NCBI RefSeq assembly: GCF_900114785.1
Contig: NZ_FOUG01000001.1
Coordinates: 248,001 to 312,000 of the forward strand
Source: Variovorax sp. OV329
Lineage (GTDB): Bacteria; Pseudomonadota; Gammaproteobacteria; Burkholderiales; Burkholderiaceae_C
Length of the DNA: 64,000 nt
Direction: 5' to 3'
Positions 19,537 through 30,206 of this stretch are shown here, in pieces (positions within the stretch are counted from its first letter, which is position 1; each line of letters begins with the position of its first letter). The notes below the pieces were generated by a model. That model worked only from the letters and a program-made list of their open reading frames with translations, was not told the origin of the DNA and made no database searches. Both the position numbers and the translations under genes were made by a program.

Positions 19537-20022
19537 TCAGTCGCGGAAGTTGTTGAAGGACAGCGGCATGTCCGGCACGTCCTTGCGGATCAGCGCCATG
19601 GCGGCCTGAAGATCGTCCCGCTTGGCGCCGGTGACGCGCACCGCATCGCCCTGGATGGCGGCCTGCACCTTGAGCTTGCTGTCCTTGATGAGGCGGGTGA
19701 TCTTCTTGGCGTCCTCGGACTCGATGCCGCTCTTGACCTTCACGACCTGCTTGACCTTGTCGCCGCCGATCTTCTGCACCGTGCCCTTGTCCAGGAAGCG
19801 CACGTCCACGCTGCGCTTGGTGAGCTTGTTGTGCAGGATTTCCTCGATCTGCACCAGTTGGAACTCGGCGTCGCCGATCAGGGTGATTTCCTTTTCCTTG
19901 AGCTCGACCGAAGCGGACGTGCCCTTGAAATCGAAGCGGGTCGCAATCTCCTTGGAGGTGTTGTCGACGGCGTTCTTGACCTCCGGCAGGTTGGGTTCGC
20001 AGACGGTATCGAAAGACGGCAT
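19537..20022 (-). CDS. yajQ: YajQ family nucleotide-binding protein
   Basis: 161 residues, the exact family length. YajQ proteins have two ferredoxin-like domains. Family members bind nucleotides, and in some species cyclic di-GMP. The sequence opens [20 protein letters not shown] and ends SFNNFRD, both typical. GGAGAG seven bases before the ATG fixes the start, and the 18 upstream in-frame codons are not used. Its start is 52 bases from the divergent murB start, so the two promoters share this short gap. Confidence 0.95.
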   Translation of the reverse strand: MPSFDTVCEPNLPEVKNAVDNTSKEIATRFDFKGTSASVELKEKEITLIGDAEFQLVQIEEILHNKLTKRSVDVRFLDKGTVQKIGGDKVKQVVKVKSGIESEDAKKITRLIKDSKLKVQAAIQGDAVRVTGAKRDDLQAAMALIRKDVPDMPLSFNNFRD

Positions 20023-20074
20023 GGGAAACTCTCCGGCGGACTTGCTCGTAGTTGTTGGATGCGACAATTCTCCC

Positions 20075-21127
20075 ATGATCGTGGAGCAAAACGTCCCGCT
20101 GCAACCCTACAACAGCTTCGGCATCGTGGCGCGCGCGCAGCAACTGGTGCGCGTGCACGGCGAGGCCGACGTCGCCGCGGTGCTGGCCGACCCGCAATGG
20201 CGCGATGCGCCCAAATTCGTGCTGGGTGGCGGCAGCAACATCGTGCTCACGGGCGACGTCAAGTCGCTGGTGCTCAAGGTCGAGATTCCCGGCCGCCGGC
20301 TGGTGGAGACCACCGAACGCGCCTGGATCGTGGAGGTGGGCGCCGGCGAGGTCTGGCACGACACCGTGCAGTGGATGCTGGCGCAGGGCCTGCCGGGGCT
20401 GGAGAACATGGCGCTGATCCCCGGCACCGTGGGCGGGGCGCCGGTGCAGAACATCGGCGCCTACGGCGTCGAACTGCAGGACCGCTTCGAGTCGCTGGAC
20501 GGCATCGACCTGCAGACCGGCCAGCCTTTCACCCTGGACGCCGCGCAGTGCGCCTTCGGCTACCGCGATTCGGTGTTCAAGCACAGCAGCACCGGGCCCA
20601 ACGGCCTGGGCCTGGCGGGGCGGGCGCTCATCACCCGGGTGCGCTTCCGGCTGCCGCGGCCCTGGAAGCCGGTGCTGGGCTACCTGGACCTGGAACGCAA
20701 GATGGCCGAGACGGGCATCGCCTCGCCCAGCCCGCAGCAGATCTTCGACTGGATCGTCGCCATCCGCCGCGCCAAGCTGCCGGACTGGCGGGTTCTCGGC
20801 AATGCGGGCAGTTTCTTCAAGAACCCGACGGTCACGCCCGAGCAGTGCGCGGACATCATCGCGCGCGACCCGAAGATCGTTCACTACCCCATGGACGACG
20901 GCAGCATCAAGCTGGCGGCCGGCTGGCTGATCGACGCCTGCGGCTGGAAGGGCAAGTCGGTGGGCAATGCCGGCGTGTACGAGAAGCAGGCGCTGGTGCT
21001 GGTCAACCGCGGCGGCAACCAGAACCCTGTGACGGGCGGCGAGGTGATGACGCTCGCCAAGGCCATCCAGACCAGCGTGTACGAGCGCTTCGGCATCCGG
21101 CTGGAGCCCGAGCCGGTGGTGGTCTGA
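20075..21127 (+). CDS. murB: UDP-N-acetylenolpyruvoylglucosamine reductase MurB
   Basis: 350 residues. It is a FAD-dependent reductase making UDP-MurNAc for peptidoglycan, acting in the cytoplasm. FAD-binding residues lie in [12 protein letters not shown]. Other family markers are [21 protein letters not shown], the Tyr-rich FGYRDSVFK (active-site loop of type I MurB) and the catalytic Ser/Glu region GSFFKNP. The ATG at 20075 follows a poor ribosome-binding site but matches family starts ([11 protein letters not shown]). Divergent from yajQ, it ends at a shared terminator. Confidence 0.96.
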   Translation: MIVEQNVPLQPYNSFGIVARAQQLVRVHGEADVAAVLADPQWRDAPKFVLGGGSNIVLTGDVKSLVLKVEIPGRRLVETTERAWIVEVGAGEVWHDTVQWMLAQGLPGLENMALIPGTVGGAPVQNIGAYGVELQDRFESLDGIDLQTGQPFTLDAAQCAFGYRDSVFKHSSTGPNGLGLAGRALITRVRFRLPRPWKPVLGYLDLERKMAETGIASPSPQQIFDWIVAIRRAKLPDWRVLGNAGSFFKNPTVTPEQCADIIARDPKIVHYPMDDGSIKLAAGWLIDACGWKGKSVGNAGVYEKQALVLVNRGGNQNPVTGGEVMTLAKAIQTSVYERFGIRLEPEPVVV

Positions 21128-21147
21128 AGCGCCCGCGTTTCCAATGA

Positions 21148-21171
21148 AAAAGCCACCCGTGGGTGGCTTTT
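21148..21171. terminator. Bidirectional terminator between murB and ppnP
   Basis: An 11-base inverted repeat AAAAGCCACCC / GGGTGGCTTTT has a two-base loop. A and T tracts on both sides let it serve the convergent murB (+) and ppnP (-) genes. Confidence 0.88.
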
Positions 21172-21193
21172 CTGTTCATCGGTCCGGGCCGGA

Positions 21194-21520
21194 TCAGCCA
21201 AAGTGACAGATGTAGCTGTAGGGCTCGCCGGTAACGCGGATCTGGAAGCTGGAGTCGCCCGGCACGCTGAACTTCTCGCCCGCGCCCGAACGCAGCCACT
21301 CGCTGCTGCCGGCCAGCTGGTATTCGCAGCTGCCAGCCGTGCCTTCCATGATCTCCGGCGCGCCGGTGTTGAAGGTGAGGGTGGCGGGCAGGATCACGCC
21401 GACCGACTTCTTGGTGCCGTCGGCCAGGGTGAGGCTGTGGCTCACGCACTTGCCGTCGAAATACACGTTGGCCTTGGTGGCCACGCTCACGTTGCTCAGG
21501 GTGTTGGAAGGGGTGCTCAT
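21194..21520 (-). CDS. ppnP: Pyrimidine/purine nucleoside phosphorylase PpnP
   Basis: 108 residues, a small single-domain cupin (former DUF1255). It phosphorolyses nucleosides to a base and (deoxy)ribose-1-phosphate. Family features are NVYFDGKCVSHSLTLADG, KKSVGVILPATLTF and the terminal FQIRVTGEPYSYICHF. It is a stand-alone gene sharing a terminator with murB. Confidence 0.93.
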   Translation of the reverse strand: MSTPSNTLSNVSVATKANVYFDGKCVSHSLTLADGTKKSVGVILPATLTFNTGAPEIMEGTAGSCEYQLAGSSEWLRSGAGEKFSVPGDSSFQIRVTGEPYSYICHFG

Positions 21521-21544
21521 GCCCGCGATTCTAGGTGGGCCGTT

Positions 21545-22090
21545 TCAGCGCCAGCCGCGGCCGCCCTTGAAGTAGGTGTAGCCCAGGTTCAGGTTCACGC
21601 CGACGGGCGGATAGGCGTAGGGATAGCCGTAGCCGTAGCCATACCCCGGCGCATACACCGGTGCAGGCGCATAGACCACTGGCGGGGCGGCATACACCGG
21701 GGCCGGCATCACCGCGCCGCCGCTGCTGCCCGACAGCACCACGCCCTGCTCGGGCGCGACATTTCGCCAGGGTTCGCTGCCGCCATCGTTCGATGACCCG
21801 GGCGGCGGTGCGTCCTGGTTGCCGTAGGGCGCCTGCGACATCACGCCCATGGGCGTGACCTGCACGTGGATGTAGCTGCCCGGCGGGCTGTCGGTGCGGG
21901 TGGTGTAGGTGCGGCCTGCGTACTCGTAGGTGACAGAGTAGGAGGTGCTGCCGTCCGGGTTGCGCACAGGGCTGCTTGCGACCACCCGGACTGAATCCGG
22001 CTGGTCGCTCTGCTGCTGGGCCCAGGCCTGGCCGCCTCCGGCCAGCGCCAGCGCTGCCAATGCCAGCGAAGAAATCCTGTTGTTGATCAT
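21545..22090 (-). CDS. Secreted protein with Pro/Tyr/Gly-rich tail, unknown function
   Basis: 181 residues. A signal peptide (MINNRISSLALAALALAGG, cleavage near AWA-QQ) leads to a small mature region, VTYEYAGRTYTTRTDSPPGS. A low-complexity segment of PAPVY/APPVVY and GYGYGYGYPYAY repeats follows at about residues 130-160. The tail GVNLNLGYTYFKGG resembles those of envelope proteins in Burkholderiales. It may be surface- or periplasm-associated. No enzyme motif is seen. Confidence 0.75.
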   Translation of the reverse strand: MINNRISSLALAALALAGGGQAWAQQQSDQPDSVRVVASSPVRNPDGSTSYSVTYEYAGRTYTTRTDSPPGSYIHVQVTPMGVMSQAPYGNQDAPPPGSSNDGGSEPWRNVAPEQGVVLSGSSGGAVMPAPVYAAPPVVYAPAPVYAPGYGYGYGYPYAYPPVGVNLNLGYTYFKGGRGWR

Positions 22091-22180
22091 TTGAAGGTCC
22101 TCTTTTCTCGGTGGGCACGCATGCGCCTCGTGCCTCCCACAACGCTGTTGGAGGGGTTTTGGCGTACCGGGTTCAGCTCT

Positions 22181-22552
22181 TTACCTCGCCTCTGCAGCCA
22201 GCGGCTCCCAGGCCTGGGCATCAAAGCCCAGGGTGGCTTCGGCACGGGCCTTGGCGGGCCACTGGACGACCGGGCGCTTTATCAGGCTGGGGTTGGCCAT
22301 CAGCACCGGCCGGGCAGAGGCGTTGTCGACCACCGAATCGCGGGTCTTCTCGTCCAGCTGGCGCCAGGTTGTGCCGCGGCGGTTCACCACCGCCTCCCAC
22401 CCGGCCGAGGCCAGCCAGCGGTCCAGCTCGGGCCCGGGCACGCCCTGCTTCTTGAAGTCGTGGAAGGTGTAGGGGACGCCGTGCTCGTCCAGCCAGGTGC
22501 GGGCGCGCTTGACGGTGTCGCAATTGGGAATGCCGTAGACAGTGGTGCTCAT
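22181..22552 (-). CDS. ArsC/Spx-like reductase family protein (YffB type)
   Basis: 123 residues from ATG 22552. It has a thioredoxin-like fold of the ArsC/Spx family, with the YffB start VYGIPNCDTVKRARTWL, in which Cys sits in PNCDT. The family block TTWRQLDEKTR and the end NPSLIKRPVVQW are present. Biological substrate is unknown; arsenate reduction is unlikely for this subgroup. The 17 upstream codons of the frame overlap the divergent folC start and are not used. Its 5' end is 50 bases from folC. Confidence 0.88.
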   Translation of the reverse strand: MSTTVYGIPNCDTVKRARTWLDEHGVPYTFHDFKKQGVPGPELDRWLASAGWEAVVNRRGTTWRQLDEKTRDSVVDNASARPVLMANPSLIKRPVVQWPAKARAEATLGFDAQAWEPLAAEAR

Positions 22553-22601
22553 AGGCCGCCCATCATGCCGTTGCCCGCCGTCGGCGACAATCGAAGGCTC
22601 C

Positions 22602-23897
22602 ATGCAAACCCTCGAAGACTGGCTCGCTCACGCCGAGCGACTGCACACCAAGAACATCGAGCTGGGCCTGGACCGCGTGCGCGAAGTGGCACAGCGGCTC
22701 GGCCTGGCCTTCACATGCCCGGTGATCACCGTGGCCGGAACCAACGGCAAGGGCTCGACCTGCGCCATGCTGGAATCGATCCTGATGAACGCCGGCTACC
22801 GCACCGGCGTCTACAGCTCCCCGCACCTGGTTCATTTCGAGGAGCGGCTGCGCCTGTCGGGCCAGTCGGTCGAAGGGCAGGCCCTGGTGCCGCACTTCGA
22901 GGCCGTGGAGGCGGCCCGGGACGGCGTCTCGCTGACCTACTTCGAATTCACCACCCTGGCCATCCTGCGCTGCATGGCGGCTCAGAAGCTCGACGTCGCC
23001 ATCCTCGAGGTGGGCCTGGGCGGCCGGCTGGATGCGGTGAACATCATCGACCCCGACTGCGCCGTCATCACCAGCGTGGACCTGGACCACATGGACTTTC
23101 TCGGCCCGGACCGCGAGTCCATCGGCTACGAGAAGGCCGGCATCATGCGCACCGGCCGCCCGGCCATCGTCAGCGACCCGGTGCCACCGCAAAGCGTGCT
23201 CGACCGCGCCAAGGAGATCGGCGCCGAGCTGTGGCGCTTCGGGCACGACTTCAACGTGTCGGGCGACAAGCTGCAGTGGGGCTGGGCCGGCCGCGGGCGG
23301 CGCTACAGCGGGCTGGCCTATCCGGCGCTGCGCGGGGCCAACCAGCTCATCAACGCGGCCGGCGTGCTGGCCGCGCTGGAGTCGCTGCGGCAGCAGCTGC
23401 CCATCACCGCGCAGGCGGTGCGCGTGGGCCTGGCCATGGTCGAGCTGCCGGGGCGGTTCCAGATCGTGCCCGGCCAGCCCACCCTGGTGCTGGACGTGGC
23501 GCACAACGGCCACGCCGTGGCGGCGCTGGCCGAGAACCTGGACGCGATGGGCTTCTATCCCACCACGCACGGGGTGTTCGGCGTGATGGCCGACAAGGAC
23601 CTGGCCCCGATCCTCGCGCGCATCGGCCCCATGGTCGACCGCTGGTACTTTTGCGACCTGCCCACGCCGCGCGCGGCGCGCGCCGCCGACCTGGCCACGC
23701 AATGGCGCGCGCAGAACACCCGCAAGGACGTGAGCGAAAGTACCCATCCGTCGCCCCAGGCCGCCCTGGACGCGGCCGTCGCCGCCTCGGACCCGGCTGA
23801 TAGAATCGTGGTCTTCGGATCGTTCTTCACGGTGGGTGGCGTGCTGGAGCACGGAACGCCCCGTCTGCAAGCAAAACACCTGCTTCCGGACGCCTGA
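22602..23897 (+). CDS. folC: Bifunctional folylpolyglutamate/dihydrofolate synthase FolC
   Basis: 431 residues. It adds glutamate to dihydropteroate and folates using ATP, in the cytoplasm. The Mur-ligase-type P-loop is TVAGTNGKGSTCAML near residue 45. Other markers are SSPHLVHFEERLR, FEFTTLAILRCMA, VGLGGRLDAVN and SVDLDHMDFLG. The C-terminal domain has LVLDVAHNGHAV. It is the first gene of the conserved folC-SPOR-cvpA-purF-metZ series in betaproteobacteria; accD, usually upstream, is absent here. Confidence 0.96.
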   Translation: MQTLEDWLAHAERLHTKNIELGLDRVREVAQRLGLAFTCPVITVAGTNGKGSTCAMLESILMNAGYRTGVYSSPHLVHFEERLRLSGQSVEGQALVPHFEAVEAARDGVSLTYFEFTTLAILRCMAAQKLDVAILEVGLGGRLDAVNIIDPDCAVITSVDLDHMDFLGPDRESIGYEKAGIMRTGRPAIVSDPVPPQSVLDRAKEIGAELWRFGHDFNVSGDKLQWGWAGRGRRYSGLAYPALRGANQLINAAGVLAALESLRQQLPITAQAVRVGLAMVELPGRFQIVPGQPTLVLDVAHNGHAVAALAENLDAMGFYPTTHGVFGVMADKDLAPILARIGPMVDRWYFCDLPTPRAARAADLATQWRAQNTRKDVSESTHPSPQAALDAAVAASDPADRIVVFGSFFTVGGVLEHGTPRLQAKHLLPDA

Positions 23898-23921
23898 CCC
23901 GTAGAGCCGGGCCGATATGCC

Positions 23922-23940
23922 AGGGGCCCGTGGGGCCCCT
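23922..23940 (+). terminator. Weak hairpin after folC
   Basis: An 8-base GC-rich stem (AGGGGCCC / GGGCCCCT, three-base loop) is followed by TGAGTTTT. It could attenuate transcription between folC and the SPOR gene. The T tract is short, so full termination is doubtful. Confidence 0.5.
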
Positions 23941-23992
23941 TGAGTTTTGGGCCTCGGCTCCACATCTCGCACCTTCAGGATCGACGTTCAAG

Positions 23993-24868
23993 ATGGCGTT
24001 TTTCAAGTTCCGCTCGGCAGGCCAACAGGGCAACGAAACACGCAACGCACCGGTGGCGGCACCGGCAGAAAGCGTGGAATCGATGCGCCGCCGCGCACGC
24101 CATCGCCTGCTGGGCGCCGCCGTGCTGGTGCTGGTGGGCGTGGTGGGCTTCCCCTTGCTGTTCGACACGCAGCCGCGGCCCGTGTCCAGTGACATCCCCA
24201 TCGACATCCCCGACCGCAACAAGGCCAAGCCCCTGGCGGTGCCGGCCGCGCCTGCGCCCGGCGCCACCAAGCCGGAGGCCGCGGCCAAGCCCGAGGCGGC
24301 TGCGAAACCCGAGAGCAGCAGCAACACCAATTCCGCGTCATCGGCCAGCGTGATCACCGAACGCGCGGACGGCAGCGAGGTCACCGCGCAGGCGCCCGTC
24401 GCCGATCCGCCCAGGGCCGAGGCGAAGCCGACGCCCAAGCCCGAAGCAAAGCCTGAGGCCAAGCCTGCGCCGAAGCCCGAGCCGAAGCCCGAGCCGAAGC
24501 CGGAACACAAGCCCGAGGCCAAAGCCGAGCCCAAGACTGCCGACGCCAAGCCCGCCACCAAGCCCGCGGCCAGCGACGACGGTGTGCGTGCCCGTGCGCT
24601 GCTCGACGGCGGTGGCGCGCAGCCGGCTGCGGCCGACGCCGGCCGCTTCGTGGTGCAGGTGGGTGCCTTCGCCGATGCGGCCAAGGCGCGCGAAGTGCGC
24701 CAGAAGCTGGAAAAGGCGGGCCTGAAGACCTATACCAACGTGGCGAAGACTTCCGACGGCGAGCGCACCCGCGTGCGCGTGGGGCCCTTCGCCTCGCGCG
24801 CCGATGCCGACAAGGCGGCGGGCAAGGTCAAGGAACTGGCGTTGCCGGCAGCCGTTCTCACGCTGTAG
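23993..24868 (+). CDS. SPOR-domain cell-division protein (DedD-like)
   Basis: 291 residues from ATG 23993. A short cytoplasmic N-terminus is followed by one membrane helix at about residues 38-58 (LLGAAVLVLVGVVGFPLLF). A periplasmic linker of some 150 residues made of PKPEAKPE-type Pro-Lys-Glu-Ala repeats comes next. The C-terminal SPOR domain (FVVQVGAFADAAKAREVRQKL to VGPFASRADADKAAGKV) binds denuded peptidoglycan at the septum. This is the architecture of DedD/FtsN-like division proteins. The upstream 21 in-frame codons lie in the folC terminator region and are excluded. Confidence 0.9.
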   Translation: MAFFKFRSAGQQGNETRNAPVAAPAESVESMRRRARHRLLGAAVLVLVGVVGFPLLFDTQPRPVSSDIPIDIPDRNKAKPLAVPAAPAPGATKPEAAAKPEAAAKPESSSNTNSASSASVITERADGSEVTAQAPVADPPRAEAKPTPKPEAKPEAKPAPKPEPKPEPKPEHKPEAKAEPKTADAKPATKPAASDDGVRARALLDGGGAQPAAADAGRFVVQVGAFADAAKAREVRQKLEKAGLKTYTNVAKTSDGERTRVRVGPFASRADADKAAGKVKELALPAAVLTL

Positions 24869-24883
24869 CGGGTCGCCCAGGCC

Positions 24884-25369
24884 GTGGCCCCGCTGGACTG
24901 GATTGCGATTGCCGTGCTCGGGGCCTCGATGCTGATCGGCGTCTGGCGCGGCCTGTTGTTCGAGGTGATCACGCTGATGGGCTGGATCGCCGCCTTTGCG
25001 ATGGCGCAGTGGTTCGCGACGCCCCTGGCGGCCTGGCTGCCGGTGGGCGAGCCGGACGCAGCATGGCGCTATCCGGCGGCCTTCGTGTTGATCTTCGTGG
25101 TGGTGGCATTCGGGGTGGGACTGGTGGCCAGCCTGATCCGCGCGCTGGTCAAGGCGGCGGGCCTGCGGCCTGTGGATCGCACGCTGGGGGCCGTGTTCGG
25201 TCTGGCGCGCGGCGCGTTGACGCTGCTGGTGCTGGCCGTGGTGGTGCATCTTTTTTCGCTGAACGAGAACGACTGGTGGCGGGGCACGTACAGCGCCGCC
25301 ATCCTGGATACGACATTGCAGAACGCCAAGCCGGCGCTGCCCGAGAAACTGGCAAGCTTTTTGCCCTGA
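24884..25369 (+). CDS. cvpA: CvpA family inner-membrane protein
   Basis: 161 residues from a GTG start at 24884. Four hydrophobic helices are visible, and the family opening LDWIAIAVLGASMLIGVWRG is clear. E. coli CvpA was named for colicin V production and affects envelope robustness; its biochemical role is unknown. It lies directly before purF, the arrangement seen in many proteobacteria, 15 bases after the SPOR gene. Confidence 0.92.
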   Translation: MAPLDWIAIAVLGASMLIGVWRGLLFEVITLMGWIAAFAMAQWFATPLAAWLPVGEPDAAWRYPAAFVLIFVVVAFGVGLVASLIRALVKAAGLRPVDRTLGAVFGLARGALTLLVLAVVVHLFSLNENDWWRGTYSAAILDTTLQNAKPALPEKLASFLP

Positions 25370-25381
25370 GAGGAACGCTTC

Positions 25382-26901
<1,520 letters not shown>

Positions 26902-26902
<1 letters not shown>

Positions 26903-28119
26903 TGGCCACGGAAAAATCACTGCCCGAGGGCCTGCGCCCCGAGACGCTGGCGGTGCGCACCGCCATCGAGCGCAGCCAGTACGGCGAGAACTCGGAGGCG
27001 CTGTACCTCACCAGCGGCTTCGTGCAGCCCGACGCCGCCACCTCGGCCGAGCGCTTCGCGAGCGGCGAGGGCTACACCTACGCGCGCACCTCCAATCCCA
27101 CCGTCACCGCTTTCGAGAAGCGGCTGGCGGCACTGGAAGGCACCGAGGCCGCCATCGGCGCGTCCAGCGGCATGGGCGCCATCCTCATGATGATCATGGG
27201 CCTGCTCAAGGCGGGTGACCACGTCATCCTCTCGCGCTCCATGTTCGGCTCCACGCTGAACCTGTTCGCCAAGGAGTTCGGCAAGTTCGGCGTCGAGACC
27301 ACCTTCGTCTCGCAGACCGACGTGGACGAGTGGCGCGCCGCGCTCAAGCCCAACACGAAGCTGCTCTTTGCCGAGACGCCTACCAATCCGCTCACCGAGG
27401 TATGCGACATCGCGGCGCTGGCCGAGATGGCCCACGGCGCCGGCGCGCTGCTGGCGGTGGACAACGCCTTCGCCACGCCCATGCTGCAGAAGCCCACGCA
27501 ACTGGGCGCGGACGTCGTCATGCACTCGGGCACCAAGTACCTGGACGGGCAGGGCAGGGTCATGGCCGGTGCGCTTTGCGGCAGCCGGCAGCTCATCACC
27601 GAGAAGTTCGCGCCCATCGTGCGCACCGCCGGCATGGTGCTCTCGCCCTTCAACGCCTGGGTGGTGCTCAAGGGCATGGAGACGCTGGGCGTGCGCGTGA
27701 AGGCACAGTGCGACAACGCGCTGACCATCGCGCGCTGGCTCGAGGAAAAGCCGCAGGTGGGCCGCGTGTTCTACCCCGGCCTGCCATCGCATCCGCAGCA
27801 TGAACTGGCCATGCGCCAGCAGAGCGGCCTGGGCGGCGGCGTGCTGACCTTCGTGCTCAAGGGCGACAGCCCCGAGGCCGAGCGCGCCAAGGCCTTCCAC
27901 GTGATCGACAGCTGCCGCGTGATGAGCATCGCCACCAACCTGGGCGACACCAAGACCATCATCAGCCACCCGGCCACCACGTCTCACGGCCGCCTCACCG
28001 AAGCGCAGCGCCAGGCGGCCGGCATCACCCAGGGCACCATCCGCGTCGCGGTGGGCCTGGAGCACCACGAAGACATCCAGGACGACCTGATGCGCGGCCT
28101 TGCCTCGCTGACCTCATGA
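26902..28119 (+). CDS. metZ: O-succinylhomoserine sulfhydrylase MetZ
   Basis: 405 residues. It is a PLP enzyme of the Cys/Met-metabolism family that forms homocysteine from O-succinylhomoserine and sulfide. The PLP lysine is in [18 protein letters not shown]. Substrate-binding segments are [19 protein letters not shown] and [16 protein letters not shown]. The family opening [22 protein letters not shown] separates it from MetB/MetC. Context downstream of purF agrees with other betaproteobacteria. The stop overlaps gltX by ATGA. Confidence 0.95.
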
Positions 28120-29516
28120 CAACGACAACAAGCCAAAAGACCCGCACCCGCTTCGCGCCTTCGCCGACGGGCTTCATCCACCTGGGCAACATCCGCTCGG
28201 CGCTGTACCCGTGGGCTTTCGCGCGCTCGACCGGCGGCGACTTCATCCTGCGCATCGAGGACACCGACGTGGAGCGGTCGACCCAGGCGGCCGTCGACGT
28301 CATCATCGAAGGCATGGCCTGGCTGGGCCTGGACCATGACGAAGGTCCGTTCTACCAGATGCAGCGCATGGACCGCTACAAGGAAGTGCTGGCGCAGATG
28401 CAGCAGCAGGGCCTGGTCTATCCCTGCTACATGAGCGTGGAAGAACTCGATGCGCTGCGCGAGCGCCAGATGGCCGCCAAACAGAAGCCGCGCTACGACG
28501 GCACCTGGCGTCCCGAGCCGGGCAAGACGCTGCCGCAAGTCCCCGAGGGCGTGAAGCCGGTGCTGCGCTTCCGCAATCCGCAGGACGGCGCGGTGGCGTG
28601 GGACGACAAGGTCAAGGGCCGCATCGAGGTGAGCAACGAGGAGCTCGACGACCTGGTGATCGCGCGCCCCGACGGCACGCCCACGTACAACTTCTGCGTG
28701 GTGGTCGACGACATCGACATGGCGATCACGCACGTGATCCGCGGCGACGACCACGTGAACAACACGCCGCGCCAGATCAACATCTTCCGCGCGCTCGGCA
28801 AGGAGCCGCCGGTGTATGCGCACCTGCCCACCGTGCTCAACGAGCAGGGCGAGAAGATGAGCAAGCGCCACGGCGCCAAGCCCGTCACGCAATACCGCGA
28901 CGAGGGCTTCTTGCCCGATGCGATGGTGAACTACCTCGCGCGCCTGGGCTGGAGCCACGGCGACGACGAGATCTTTTCGCGCGCGCAGTTCATCGAGTGG
29001 TTCAACCTCGACCACCTCGGCCGCAGCGCCGCGCAGTTCGACGAGACGAAGCTGCGCTGGGTCAACGCGCAGCACCTGAAGGCGATGGCCGACGATGCGC
29101 TTGCGCCTCTTGTCGCAGCGCAGTTGGGCAAGCGCGGCATTGCAGTCGACGAACGTCTCGCATCCATCTGCGGCCTGTTCAAGGACCGCTGCGACACCAT
29201 CGTTGCGCTCGCTGATTGGATCGCGCCTTATTACACCGACATCACGCCCAGCGATGCCGATCGCGCACAGCATATTTCTGATGCAGTGAAGCCGGCGATC
29301 GCCTCTCTTGCTGTTAAACTCGCTGGCGTTGCTTGGGACAAACCAGCGATTGCTTCGGCAATCAAGGAAGTCCTTTCGGAACATGGCTTGAAGATGCCCG
29401 CGCTGGCGATGCCAGTGCGAGTGCTGGTGATGGGAACACCCCAGACACCTTCGCTCGATGCGGTGCTCGCCAACTTCTCTCGCGAAAAAGTTATTGAGCG
29501 ATTGAAAACGGCGTAA
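28116..29516 (+). CDS. gltX: Glutamyl-tRNA synthetase
   Basis: 466 residues. It charges tRNA-Glu with glutamate. The class I signature HIGH appears as HLGN in [15 protein letters not shown] at residues 22-25, and KMSKR is in [11 protein letters not shown]. The anticodon-binding helical domain fills the C-terminal third. The start overlaps metZ by four bases. The last 60 bases look AT-richer because they contain the promoter of the following tRNA operon, which includes the cognate tRNA-Glu. Confidence 0.97.
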   Translation: MTTTTSQKTRTRFAPSPTGFIHLGNIRSALYPWAFARSTGGDFILRIEDTDVERSTQAAVDVIIEGMAWLGLDHDEGPFYQMQRMDRYKEVLAQMQQQGLVYPCYMSVEELDALRERQMAAKQKPRYDGTWRPEPGKTLPQVPEGVKPVLRFRNPQDGAVAWDDKVKGRIEVSNEELDDLVIARPDGTPTYNFCVVVDDIDMAITHVIRGDDHVNNTPRQINIFRALGKEPPVYAHLPTVLNEQGEKMSKRHGAKPVTQYRDEGFLPDAMVNYLARLGWSHGDDEIFSRAQFIEWFNLDHLGRSAAQFDETKLRWVNAQHLKAMADDALAPLVAAQLGKRGIAVDERLASICGLFKDRCDTIVALADWIAPYYTDITPSDADRAQHISDAVKPAIASLAVKLAGVAWDKPAIASAIKEVLSEHGLKMPALAMPVRVLVMGTPQTPSLDAVLANFSREKVIERLKTA

Positions 29517-29531
29517 ATTTCGAGCTATAAT
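29502..29531 (+). promoter_or_regulatory. Strong sigma-70 promoter of the tRNA-Ala-Glu-Asp operon
   Basis: TTGAAA (29502-29507) and a perfect TATAAT (29526-29531) are separated by 18 bases. Transcription would start near 29538, about 12 bases before tRNA-Ala. The -35 lies inside the last codons of gltX. The GC-rich stretch after the -10 is typical of growth-rate-controlled stable RNA promoters. Confidence 0.82.
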
Positions 29532-29549
29532 CTGAGGCTCGACACCCAA

Positions 29550-29625
<76 letters not shown>

Positions 29626-29673
29626 AAGTGTCGAGAAGGTACGCGCTGCGAATGCAGCAAAGTCCAAGGTTAT

Positions 29674-29749
29674 GACCCTATCGTCTAGAGGCCTAGGACA
29701 CCACCCTTTCACGGTGGCTACCGGGGTTCGAATCCCCGTAGGGTCGCCA
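29674..29749 (+). tRNA. tRNA-Glu (anticodon TTC)
   Basis: A 76-base cloverleaf. The acceptor GACCCTA pairs with TAGGGTC, followed by discriminator G and CCA. The anticodon stem CCACC/GGTGG encloses CTTTCAC, anticodon TTC. It is the substrate of the synthetase encoded just upstream by gltX. Confidence 0.97.
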
Positions 29750-29818
29750 GTTTTACTTCGGTGAAGCAGGCATGAGTCGTCAACACTCAGTTCCGCAAGG
29801 AGCAAACGTTGGCTACCA

Positions 29819-29895
29819 GGAGTGGTAGTTCAGTTGGTTAGAATACCGGCCTGTCACGCCGGGGGTCGCGGGTTCGAGTCCCGTCCACTCCGCCA
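29819..29895 (+). tRNA. tRNA-Asp (anticodon GTC)
   Basis: A 77-base cloverleaf. The acceptor GGAGTGG pairs with CCACTCC, followed by GCCA. The anticodon stem CCGGC/GCCGG encloses CTGTCAC, anticodon GTC. It is the last gene of the tRNA operon. Confidence 0.97.
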
Positions 29896-29912
29896 AATTC
29901 CTCAGGGAAATC

Positions 29913-29944
29913 AAAAGGCTGCAATCGAAGGATTGCAGCCTTTT
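29913..29944 (+). terminator. Terminator of the tRNA operon
   Basis: A perfect 14-base inverted repeat (AAAAGGCTGCAATC / GATTGCAGCCTTTT) has a GAAG tetraloop and is followed by TTTTGTGTTTTT. It lies 17 bases after tRNA-Asp. Confidence 0.93.
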
Positions 29945-30128
29945 GTGTTTTTGCGCCCGTCATTGGCCTATTGATTGCCAATTTGCGCCGCTCTCGCAGT
30001 CAGCGAATAGGCCGACGCGCTCCATTTCTCCTTCAGTCACCCAATTGCTGCGTCCGGCGGTGTCCTTGCGTCGCGCGTCGAATTCGACCTATATCGTTGG
30101 CCCGGTTTTCATTTGGTGACAGAAGTGA

Positions 30129-30206
30129 TACCTTGGTACTAACGACATCAACATCACACGCGTGCAGGTCGGCTGGGTCGACGGCACCGAGGAGCAGGGC
30201 CAATGA
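30129..30206 (+). other. Possible 3' remnant of a lost gene upstream of the JmjC-like gene
   Basis: A short open stretch with no good start codon reads ...TNDINITRVQVGWVDGTE.. and ends in TGA at 30204-30206, overlapping the next ATG as ATGA. That overlap is typical of operon neighbours and suggests that the tail of a deleted upstream gene survives here. I recognise no family, and chance is possible. The rest of 29945-30202 holds nothing I can name. Confidence 0.35.

Noticed and set aside
22091..22180. Small RNA or riboswitch upstream of the Tyr-rich secreted protein
   Set aside because: I could not form a consistent secondary structure or match a known riboswitch core.
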